Shown here piece by piece: positions 8,874 through 20,800 of a DNA stretch of 64,000 nt. Under the pieces are notes generated by a model, which was not told the DNA's origin, ran no database searches, and worked only from the letters and a program-made list of their open reading frames with translations. The stretch covers positions 1 through 64,000 of the forward strand of contig NZ_NKYF01000015.1 of NCBI RefSeq assembly GCF_002262885.1, in the 5' to 3' direction. Made by a program: the position numbers and the translations under genes. The stretch is from Pseudonocardia sp. MH-G8. Lineage in GTDB: Bacteria > Actinomycetota > Actinomycetes > Mycobacteriales > Pseudonocardiaceae. Position 1 is the stretch's first letter; every line of letters starts with the position of its first letter.

Positions 8874-11800
8874 CTTCCTCCCTCGTCCGCTGCGTCGCCG
8901 GGCAGCAGCACCACCAGCTCCACGACCCGGGTCCCGACGTCGAACCGCACCCCGTCGACCAGCAGCCTGGTTCCCGCCGGCAACAGCAGGCGCAGCCCGT
9001 CGGCGCCGGAACGCCGGACCACCGGCACACCCGACGGCACGAAGACGGTCACCGCCGTGCCGCCCGGCAGCGGGCGGTCCCGCTCGAACTCCTCGTCCAG
9101 CAGGACCGTCGCGCCGCTCGGCGGCAACTCCCCCGGCAGGAAGCCCGGCCACTCGTCCGAGTACGACGACACTTCCCGTACCTCGTCGCCGGATCCGGGC
9201 GTGTGCTGTTCCCCAGGCTCACGAACACCGGCAAGGACGGCATCGATCCCCGCGAACCGCGAACCCGCGGCCTCGGGCCCGGGCTCCAGCAGCCCCCGCA
9301 ACGCTGCGATCGCCGCCTCCGTGGAAGGCGAATTCGCCGCGGGCGGGGGATCGAGAACCACCCGGAACGCGTCCCGGCCCTCGGTTCCGAGTGCGGGACG
9401 CAGGCGGGTGCCGGCCGGCAGCACCATGCGGACCGCCGGACCGTCCGACCTGCGCACCATCGACGCGCCCGCAGGCACGCGGATCTCGACCACCTGGTCC
9501 GGGTCGAAAGGTCGAGACCCCGCATCCTCCACGCCGACCGGATCGAGCGCGTGGGCCAGCACCAGATCCTCACCGAACTGCGGGACCCCCTCCCGAAGCT
9601 CCCCCAGCACCGTGTACTCCGAAGACGCCCGCCCCTCCACGTCGGACCTGGCCCGCGACCAGTCCGAGATCGTCCGGAGCGCGGCCTCCAGCGCGGCGAA
9701 CAGCCCCGCCACGACACCCCACCCGGCCCGGTCCTGCTCCGGCACCTCGTCGACCGCGGCGAGGATGCCCCCCGCGCCCGCAACCACTCGCCCACCAGCC
9801 ACATCCCCCGCAGGCAGGAGACCCTCCAACGCGGCGTCGATCGACGCGGCCAGCTCCACCGCGGCACCGTGGCCCGCCCGGCGATTCAGCACCATCCCGA
9901 TCGCGTGATCGGTCGAGGCGAGCGCGGCGCGAGCAACACCCATCGGGTCATCGGCCCCGAGAACGGCCGCGACCATCTCGTCGAGCCGGTCGACCAACGA
10001 CGCTGCGGCCCTCGACCGGCCGCCGGCCTCGAAGAGGTCCCCGATCGCCGCGTCGACGGCCCCGGCCACCACCGTCCGCGCAGGCGCGACCTCCGGAGCC
10101 GAGAACTCCGACCCCACGGAACTGAGATCGTCATCCATGTCCGAAGAACCCGAGAAATCCGAAGAAACCGAGGAATCGTCACCATCGAACGACCCCACGC
10201 CCGGCCCGTTCTCCGGAGCCGCACCCACCGCAGCCCGCCCCACCCCCGCATCCATCTCTGGACCCGGCGAATCGGAATCTGCCCCGGAGCCGGTCTCAGG
10301 TCCCGGTGACTCGGAAGCCGAATCGGATACGGATTCGGATTCGGCTCCCGACTCCCAGTGCCGATCCGCGTCCTCGGACAACGGGACCGACACGCCGTCG
10401 AACTCCCAGACCGATTCCGTCTCGATCCCGCCCGACAGGTCGGCCTCGCCCAGGATGTCGGCCATCCGGTAATGCGGTGGCACGTACTCGGCGATCTCCA
10501 ACCCGTCATCCGGCAGGCGAGTGGCCGGAGCCACGCGTACGCCGAGAAGGTCGGCCAACCGCTGCGCCACCGCCTCCGTCCACCCCCGAACCCGCGGCGA
10601 CGGAACGGAGAGAGCGCGAACTGCGTCCTCCTCTCGCACGACGTTGTTCACAATCAGATCATCCGGGTCCGAATCCCCCTCGGCGCTCCGGACCACCCCC
10701 ACCCAACGACGCCCGTCGGCGGCAGCCACCGGAGCGCCATCGACGTCGAACGACACCCCGGAGGCCGGATACCCCACGTCCACCAGAGCATCTCGGAACT
10801 CCACCACAGCGGCCGCAGCCAATGCGCCCTGCGGGAACGACGACCGGTATGCGGCATGCATGCCACGCCAGATCAGGCTCGGCAGTTCATCGGCCGACCG
10901 GGCGATGTGCAGATCCCCGTCGGAGGCCACGACGACCGACCGGCCCGTCACGTGCGGGAACGGGGCCGACCCAGGACCACGTACCCGCCCGAGCGGGACC
11001 GTCTGCGCCGCGAACGACATGCCCGAACGCACATCAGCCGAAACAGGGCCGAACATCTCATCCAGCAAGGCCTCGCCCTGCACACCGCTGTCCGGCCCCG
11101 GCCGGCGGAACTCACCGACGTCGCCCGCCGAGGACCCGCCCACCCGCGGTACGACCGGGTTGGCCACCTGCTCGGCTGCCTGTCCAGCAGCCCGGTTCAG
11201 CCTCTCGATCACCGCCCCCCACGGCAGCTCATCCACCGAACCCGACAATCGCGGGTCCACGGCAAGCCGCAGCTCCCACTCCCGCCGCTCCTGGCCGGCG
11301 AACACCAGCACTCCGGACAGGAGGGGCCCGGACCCCTCCGCGACGACCGGGCGCTCCGCCTCGACGGCACCCCCCACGTCGCGGGCACGTGACCTGGCCA
11401 GCAATGCCGTCGGGCCCGACCACCCCACACCGGCATGACCGACCAGGAACTCCCCCGAGGCGTCGACCATCCACCACAACCCGCGCGGCAACGACCCCGC
11501 GACGTCCAGAGGCAACTGCCCGATCCGCTGCCACTGCTGCGCCTGGAAACCCTCGCCGTCCGCCCAGCGCCGCAACCGGTCCGAGACCGTCTCGAGCGCT
11601 ACGTCGAGCGCGGCGAACAAGCCCAGCGCCACGCCCCACAGATCACGGTCCTCCCCCAGCACCTCGTCGAGCGCGGCCGGTATCCGCCCCGTGCCACCGC
11701 CCGCACCGCCGTCCGCGAAGAAGAACTCCGTCAACACGGTGGTGATCGACGTGGTCAACTCCTCCGCGGCGCGCGTACCCGCCGCCCCGTTCACAACGTT

Positions 11801-14800
11801 CCTGATCGAGGGATGGACCGACGCCAACACCTCCGTCGCGGCGTCCAACGGGTCATTCGAAACGCGCCACTCGTCCACAGATCCGCGGATGTCCTCGACA
11901 GCACGGCGGATTCCACCCAGCAGGTCCGCGGCAGCGTCGATCCGACCCGCAACCTCGAGAACACCCCCGATCGCCGCATCGACGAGCGCGGCCGCGGCGC
12001 TCCCAGGAGCATCCGCCGGCGCGACCGGCGACCCGGCCGCCGACTCGCGATCCGACGTCTCGCCGTCGGCCGACCCCCACTCCGAGAACGCATCGTCGGA
12101 CTCCCGGATCGACGCCGGATCGACCGGAGAGACAGGAACACCGAGCCGGGCCGAAAGCCGCCGAGCTACCGCACCCGTCCACTCCTGACGGCCCCGAGCA
12201 TCGTCGAGCAGCTCCAGGCCACCCTGCCCCGACCGCTGGAGACGTCCCGCCCAGCGATGCCCATCGGTGGCAGCCAGCGGACTACCCCCGACGTCGAACC
12301 CCACCCCCACAACCGGATATCCCACACCCGACAGGGCCTCCTGGAAGTCCTCCACCTCCACGTCGACCAACGCACCATCCGGGAACGACGACCGATAAGC
12401 AGCGTGCATGCCCTCCCAGAACAGCTCCGGAAGTCCGTCCCGGACCACGCGCGCATCGCCGTCCCGGTCCACCACCACCGACCAGGACTCCCTCGCCCGG
12501 GGAGTCATGGCCTGACGTGCTCGACGGCTCCAGCCCACAGGAAGACCGTCAACGATCAATTCACGTACCTGATCGAGCGGTGCCGTCCGCGGCACATGCC
12601 ACATGACGTCGCGCATGTCGGCCGACGCGGGTCCGAACTCCTCATCCAGCCGCGCACTCTCCTGGAGTCCGGTCACCGGGTGTTCCGGTGAGTCGGGCTC
12701 GGGCCGGAACTCCGGCCCCGCCGCCGCGCCACCGCGCAGGCGGGGCTCGTCCAGCGGCAGCAGCCCGAGCCCCTTCACGAACTCGCGCGCCAGCGCCCGC
12801 CCGAGCTTCTCCGCCGGCAACCCCCCGGTCCCCGCACGCAGATCCCACTCCCCGCCCGACCGGACCCGCTCGGCCTCCACCAGCCGGTCCAGCTCCCGGT
12901 CCTCCGGCCCGTCCCCCACCCGCGGATCGGCCCGGCGCATCGCCATCCGCAGCTCGGTGCGGATGTTGTGCGACAACTCCGGCGCGGGCTCCGACCGCCC
13001 CTCCGACGGCTCGGGCGCCGCCGTGATCGCGTCCGCATCCGGTGCCGGCGCGAGCTGCGCGCCGGACCGCGACGACTCGCCCCGGGCCACGCCGGACCGG
13101 CCCGGATCGCCGACCGCAGAACCGGCTGACGCACCACCACGCGGCCCCGCCGCCCGCCCGTGCAGGCCGAGCTCCACGATCGCCCGCGCGTGGTCGCGCT
13201 GGTTCGGGTGCGCCCGGTGGTGCCCCGGCAGCCAGCGCCGCCGGTACGCCGCGTACACGGCGTCCACGAGGGGCGGGGGCGGAGCCATCCCGTTCCCCGA
13301 CAGCTCCCGCGTCACCGCCGCGCGCAGCAGCACGCCCATCTGCTCGCCCGGGCGCCAGTCGCTGCGGGTCCTGATCGCCGGCGGGGGCACCGCCCGGTCG
13401 GTGGCGAGGATGACCTCGGCCACCCGCCGCGCGAGGTCCATCGCGGTTCCCGTCGCCCGCCCCTGGCGGCCCAGGCCGTGCAGCACCCGCATCACCTCGC
13501 CCCGGTGCGCCGGGGGTCCCTCCCGGAGACCGGCCGCGACCCGTCCCTGCGCCACGCGTCGTGCCACGAACGGCAGCATGGCGTCCACCCGCGTCTCCTC
13601 GAGTGCCCGCTGCGCGGCCGCCGGGTCGGGCCGGAAGTGGTGCCAGCGCGCGTTCTCGGGCAGGGCGAGCACCGCGAACCCGTCGGAATCGGCGACGGAG
13701 ACCGGGCCGTCCGCGGCGAACGTGTCTCGCTGGTAGGGGTACATGGCGTGCGTCCACCGCGTGGCATCGCGATGCGACACCCCCGACGCCCCGGTGACGA
13801 GCACGAACGGCCGCCCGTGCTGCACGGCCTCCGCGTCCAGGAACGCCGGCGACCGCTGCACCAGCCGGGCGAACGACTCGCCGTCGAGCAGGACGACGGT
13901 GCCGGGCGGGAGCGGATGGCCGTCCCACGTCGTGGCCGCGGAGCCGGGGTCGACCCGGAACCCCTGGTCCCAGTCGGCCTCGATGGGCAGCGGCCCCGGA
14001 TTGCGGACCTGGGCGCCGGCCCACGGTGTGACGTCGGGCCCCGTGGCCGGGCGGACGAGCACGCCCGGCTGTCCCGGGACGGTGTGCCGCAATGCGCTCA
14101 GCGGGTCGTCGCCCAGCTGCCGGCCGGCGAGCGCGGACCCCCCGGGCCGGAACGACACGGCCACCGTGGCCTCCTGGCCGTGCCGGGGCGCGGTCACCCG
14201 CTGCGCGGGCACCGCGGTCGCATCCAGCAACACCGGGGTCCCGTCCTCGGTGAAGGCGTCGACGACCGCGGGGTCGCCGGCGGCCCGGCGCCCGCGCAGG
14301 TCCGCGCCGTCGAGCCCGGGAACCCCGGCCGTCCCCGGGGGCAGCGGGTGGTCCTGGACGACCACCTCCGACCGGAGGACGTCAACGATGCGCTCGAGGT
14401 CGGCCTCACGCAGGAGGACCTGGCCCCGGACGGGCCCGTCCCCCATGACCCCGTTCTGGTCGTGGACCCCACCGAGCGCGAACCGGCCTCGGTACCTGTC
14501 CACGAGCCCCAGGGCGTGCAGGATCTCGTGCACGAGGACCGAGCCGGCCATGTCCGCCGACCAGAAGTGCTGCGTGCCGTGCCCTCCGCCGTCGGGAGGC
14601 AGGACGCCCACGACGAGCCGTTCGTCGTGGGCCCGCGGCAGCTCGACCTCCCCGTCCGGATTCGGATGGACTCCGTCCAGTCTGGGAACGGTGACGATGT
14701 CGAGTCGCAGGTGGAGCTGGTCGCCGCCGGGCAGGCGGTAGCGGCCGCCCAGCGCGGAGTCGAGGGCGGCCTCCGCCCGCCGGGCGAGCATCTCCGTCGG

Positions 14801-17800
14801 TCCCGTGGGGCCGACGAGCACCAGCGGCACCGTCACCTCGCGGACCCAGCGGCCGGGCACGGCCTCGATCCGACGCACCACGACGTGGACATCCCCGATG
14901 AAGGGCTTCTTGTCCAGCGACGCGGTCACCCGATGCCACAGCGCCCTCGGGTCCGCCCCGGGTGCAGCCGGCGCCACCGGCACCTCCGCCTTCACCCGGA
15001 AGTACTCCGTCGTCGCCCGACCGAACGGCGCGCCCGACCGCCGCTCCTCCCACTGGTGCGGACGCAGCGGGTCGGTGATCGTCGGCGCCATCGGACCCGG
15101 CGTACGCCACAGCGGTCCGAACCGGTCCCGCAGCGCCACTGGTCGCCTCGACGAGAGCCGCACCATCCGCGGCCCCTCCCCGGGATTGCCGGCAACCGAC
15201 GTCATGACCAGCCCCCGGACGTCGGGGCGCTCCGGTTCCTGCCCCCTGCGCGGGTCGGACCCGGGGAGTCGACTCCACCTCTCCCGTTCCTCGTCCTGCC
15301 ACCGCCGAAGCCGTTCCTCCGCGCGGTCGAGCACGACGTCGCGGACCGCCTGGAGGTGCGGGGTCGTCTCCCCGGGCCGCTCGGGACCGACCGACATCCC
15401 CGAGCCCGGGGCGGGGGCGTCCTGCAGCGCCATCCGCGGCAGCGCGCGCTGCCGCGGATGGTGGACCAGGACCGAGTCCACCCAGCGGTCGGCGTACCGG
15501 TGCAGCCGCTCGACCTCACCGGGGCGCAGGAGCGGCCCGGTGGTCCCGGCACCCTGAGCCGCGGCCGGCGCACCGGGTCCGTCGTCGAACCGGACGTCCA
15601 GACGCTGCCGGACGACTCGCGGGGGTCCGAGCACCTGCGGCAACGCCGGCGCAGCGGTGGGTTCCCCCGGCATCTCCATGTCCTGCGCGCCGGGCCCGCC
15701 GGACCAGGAACCCGGATCCGGCGCGTCATCCGGCTCGCCACCGTCGCCACCCGGCGCGACGACCGTGAGCTCGGCAGGACGCAGCAACGAGCCACCCGAG
15801 GTAGCGGTCTGCAGGACGGTGCCCGCCGGCAACACCACACGCGGCCCCATCTCGTCGATGCGCAAGGCGACCGGGGTGCCCGCCGGAACGGTGATCTCCA
15901 CCTGCACGTCGCCCCACTGGTCGGCCGGGTCGAACTCCTCGTCGAGCACCAGCCGACCACCCTCGGGCGGCACGTCGTCCGGGAGGGACCCCGGCAGCTC
16001 CAGCGGGTGCCGCGCAGGCGTCGGCGAGCCGTCCAGCACCGCCTCGAGCGCGCCGAACAGGGCCGCCGCGGTGCGCCATGCGTTCCCGAAGTCGAGCTCG
16101 TCGTCGAGCAGGGCGAACTGGGCAGCGCTCCGCGTGTCCGCCGCATCGTCCCCGTCCGGGACGGCCACGACACCCGGCACCGCATCGCGGCCCAGCCAGC
16201 GCGCCAACCCGGCGCCGACGACAGCCGCGAACTGCCGCATGAGGCGGCCCCTCGCGTCATCCCCCGGGCCGTCCGCGAGATCGCTCCGATCGTCGTCCCA
16301 GGGATCGTCCGCCACGTCGTTGCGGGAGAGGTCCGTACCGGCGTCACCGCCGCCGAGGCGATCGCCCCAGCCGGCGTCCGAGAGATCGTCCACCATGTCG
16401 TCCAGTGCGAGGTTCACCTGGCCGCTGACGAAGTCGTCGATCCCGTCGTCGACCGACGCGAGGATGTCGACCGCGGCCCCCGTCGGGTCCTCGGCGCCGT
16501 GCATGTCCTCGATCGACTCGTCGAGGACGGCGAGCAGCCGCGCAGCGGGGCCCGACCGGTCCACGGCCTCGAGGAGGTGCCCGATCCGCTCGTCGAGGCG
16601 CTCCAGAACGGGGTTTCCGAACACCTCGCTGTCGGATTCGCTGCCGCCGGACTCGCTGCCGCCGGACTCGCTGCCGTCGGATTCGCTGCCGCCGAAGTCG
16701 CTACTGCCGGCGTCACTGCCCGAGCGCACGGATCTCGACGGGCTCGGCACGTCATCGCCCGAGGGGCGACCCTCCACCGACGGGTCGTCCGCGCCGGCGT
16801 CGGGTTCGAGGGCGGCCCAGCCGGCCGCGTCCGACACCGATCCTGCGTCCGAGCCTCCGTCCGGGTCGCCGTCCGGGTCGCCCTCCGAGTCGCGATCCGG
16901 GTCCCACAGCTGGGACGGTCCGTCTTCCTCGAGAGGAAGCGCCAACGCCTCACGGGTCCAGTCGGTCGCGACACCGCCCGGGCCGGTGCGGGCCGTCCGG
17001 ACCAACCCGTCGTCCGGAACCCGGGCGATCGGGGTCACCGGCACGCCGAGCTCGTCGGCCAACTCCTGCGCGACCGCCCCCGTCCACTGCACCACCTGCG
17101 ACCGCGGCGCGTCCGTCGCACGCGCCGCGCCCCCACCCCGCAGGTCGTTGACCAGCTCCAGGCGGTCACCGCGCCTGGTCAGCTCGCCGACCCATCGATG
17201 GTCGTCCCGGGTTGCCCGGGGGCGGCCGTCGGCGTCGAACACCAACGGGAGCGCCGGGTAGCCCAGCGCTTCGAGCTGCCGCAGGAACGCCTCGGGCTCC
17301 AGCATGTCCAGCGGGCCGTCGGGGAACGTCTGGCGGTAGGCCTCCTGCAGCGCGTCCACGAACAGGCCCGGCCAGTCCGGCAGGCGCCAGGCGATCCGGA
17401 GGGCACCGCTGCGGTCCACGACCACCGACCACGACAGCGGCGGCTCCTCGGGGGACGCGCGCTCCCACGACTCCAGGATCGACGGCCCGAGCCCGGGCAA
17501 CGACCGGGTCCGCGAGGCGAACACCGGACGGTCCGGCGCAGCCGGGGACGGTCCGAGCACATCCTCCAGCGTCGGCTCGTCCCGGTGGCCTTCCGGCCGC
17601 GGCTGGCGGGTCTGGCCGATGTCGGTCGTCACGCCGTCGAGCGGGGCGACCTCCCGGGTCACATGCGTCGTGAGTTGCCGGGCGGCGGCGCCCACCGATT
17701 CGATCGCCGCACCCCACGGCAGCTCCTCCTCCACGTCCGCGTGGCCCGGGACGACCTGCAGGCGCCACGCGCCGTCGGAGTACTCCACCGTGCCGCTCAC

Positions 17801-20800
17801 CCGGGCGCCGATGACGTCCACGACGACCGGAGCCGCGTGACGGGCCTCGAGCTCGCCACGACGCGACTCGTCCAGCAGCGTCCACGGGCTCCGCTGCCCC
17901 AGCTCCCGGTGACCGACCAGCAGCTCCCCCGATGCATCCAGGACCCACGCCCACGGCGCGGAGGTCGCCAGCAACACCTCCTCCGGCACCTGCCGGAGCG
18001 GGTACCAACGTGGCGCCGGCGACCGCTCCGGCTCCGGTTGGGTCCGCTCGTCGTCATCGTGGTGCGGGCGGCTTCCCCGAGTGGTCTCCGAAGAGCTGCT
18101 CGCGCGCGGCGGCTCCTGCTGCGGACCGGGCACGGGGGCGGGCGGCGGGGAGGCCCCGAGCAGGGCATCGATCGACCCGAAACGGTCGGCAGGCGCGGGC
18201 TCCATGACATCCGCGCGCGCGATGGCCTCCGCGGAAGACGCCGACGAGCCGTGATCCGAGTCCTGATCGGAGTCGGAGTCGGGCTCGAAGTCGGCGCCAG
18301 GGCCAGGGCCGCGGCCGAACTCGCGGCCGCCGCCGTCACGCTCGCGATCGGAGTCGCCGTCGTGCTCACGACCCGACGGCTCCCGCGGCACAACGGGAGC
18401 CGGCGGCGGGAACGCCCCGAGCAGGGCATCGATCGACCCGAAACGGTCGGCAGGCGCGGGCTCCATGACATCCGCGCGCGCGATGGCCTCCGCGGAAGAC
18501 GCCGACGAGCCGTGATCCGAGTCCTGATCGGAGTCGGAGTCGGAGTCGGAGTCGGGCTCGGAGCCGGGGTCAGGGTCAGCACCGGTGCCACCGCGGCCGA
18601 ACCCGTCACCGCCGTCGAACTCGCCGCCGTCGTCAGGCTCGCGCTCGGAGTCGCCGTCGTGCTCACGACCCGATGGATCCCGCTGCACAACGGCGGCCGG
18701 CGGCGAGAACGCCCCGAACAGCGCATCCATCGACCCGAAACGGTCCGCGGGCCTGGTCTCCGTGAGGTCCGCGCGCGCGATGGCCTCCGGCGAAGGCTCC
18801 GGAGGCGGGTCCCGATCGGGCCAGGTCAGGACTGTTCCATCGGCAGAATCTACGGCGCTCCAGGCGTCGTCGTCTGCCTCCGACGAGTCCGACTCCGATC
18901 CGGCGCCCTCCTCGTCCCCACGGCCCGAACCGTCCGACCCGGCTGAGGAGTCGCGGTCGGCCTCGGCGTAGGGGTCGCCGTCGAACTCACGGGCACCGTC
19001 GAACTCGCGACCTGAGTCCCCGCCCTCGCGACCCGAGTCCCCGCCCTCGCCGTCGGAGTCCTCCCCCTCGCGACCGGAGTCCTCCCCCTCGCCATCGGAG
19101 TCCTCGCCCTCGCCATCGGAGTCCTCGCCCTCACCGGCGGAGTCGTCGTCGGACCGTTCCCGCTGCTGCTCGAACGCCAGCAACGACTCCTCGAAGCGGC
19201 TCCTTGCCGCGTGTGCCTCCACCGCGAGCGGGCCCCGGGCTTCGAGCACTTCCGCGAGCACCTGCATCCGCTCCGCGGCCTCGACGTGACGCTCGGCCGC
19301 AATGTGGTGTGCTGCCGCCAGGTCCGAGACCTCGTCGGCCCGGGCCAAGGCGGTGTCGACCTCGGTGGGCAGCTCGAACTCCCGCCGCCAAGCCTCGTCG
19401 AGGCCCTCGACGAGGCCGTCGCGCCGCTCGTGCGCCTCGGTGAGACGCTCCTCGGCCGACGCCGCCACGTCCCGGCTGTCCTCGACGCGAGCGGCCTCCC
19501 GCTCCAGTAGCGCATCGGACGCCTCGTGCAGGACCTCGGAGAGGGCGTTCAGCCGCCCAGCGATCTCGAGATGACCCAGGCCCACATCGCGGTGCGTCGC
19601 CACCCGGGCCCAGGCCTCGTCGACGTCGTCGATCCGGTCGAGCTCCCGACGCTCGTCGGCGGCGAAACCGTCGGCGTCGGCGTCGAAGCCGTCGGTGAGC
19701 TCCGCGCGACGCCGCTCCCTCTCGGCAAGACGCGCCTCGGCCGTGAGCATCCGCTCCTGGTCGCGCAGGAGGTCGTCGAGCCGCTCCAGCGCACCCCGCG
19801 CGTCGCCGTCATCGTCGCGCACGACGGCCGGGGCCAGCCGCTCGAGCAGAGCGAGGCGCCGGTCCAGGAACTCGGCCGCATCACGGAGTGCGAGCTCGCG
19901 ATCCCGGGCGTCCGTGGAATCGCCGATCCCGTCGAGCTCCCGTCGGGCTGCGCCGTCGAGGTTCACGAGGAAGCGATCGCGCCGCCCCAGCAGCTCATCG
20001 AGCTCCGCGTGGGCCGCGACCTCCCCGTCCCGGTCGTCCCGGAGGGACGCGAGACGTTCCCTGCCGTCCGCGATCTCGATCTCATCGAGGATCCCGGCGA
20101 GCCCTGCCGCCCGCTCAGCCGCCTCACGCAGCTCTGATGCCCCGCTCCGCGCGGCATCCACCCGGGCGGCCGTGGCCTCCGCCGCTCCCGGTCGCTCGGT
20201 CTCCGAACCGCGTCCGGGAGCGGGGTCCGTCGTCGCCTCCGACCGGCCCCGCGCGTCGTCTCCGCCGGACGTCGCCCGGTTCTGGACCGACCGGTGGAGC
20301 GGGCCGGGATCGCGGGCCGTCATCCCGTTCTCGCCGGGGCGACCGCGGGGCTTCGCGGATCCGCCCCCGGCCGTGTCCGGCTCGAAGGGTTCGAGATCGG
20401 GATCGCTGCCCAAGGAGCTGACGGAGCCGGCGTCGCTGCGCGAGCCGTCCGACGAGTCCGACGAGTCCGACGAGTCCGTGGTGTCCGCAGAGTCCTTGGT
20501 CCCCGCAGAGTCCTTGGTCCCCGTGGTGCCCGCCCCTGCGGCCTCCTCCACGTCCTCCGACACGGCGGGCAGCCTCGGCGCCCACTCGCGCCTGCGCGGA
20601 TCCCGACCACCGCGGGGCGCGCCGGAACCGGTGGAACCGTCCGAGCCGGGGCGTTCGGACGTCGGGTCGCGCTCGGGGCCCGGATCCGTCGACTCCGATC
20701 GCTCGTTCTCGTCGGCGCCGCCTGAACGACCGCCGCCCCGACGATCACCACCCGTACGATCCCCGGCCTGCTCGCCCTCGTCGTCGGGCAGCTCCTCGAT

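Noticed and set aside
13160..18946. Very long open frame on the plus strand opposite the giant gene
   Set aside because: It is a mirror of the high-GC codon pattern of the minus-strand gene. It has no domain and no ribosome-binding site, and its composition is Arg/Pro/Gly-rich shadow sequence.
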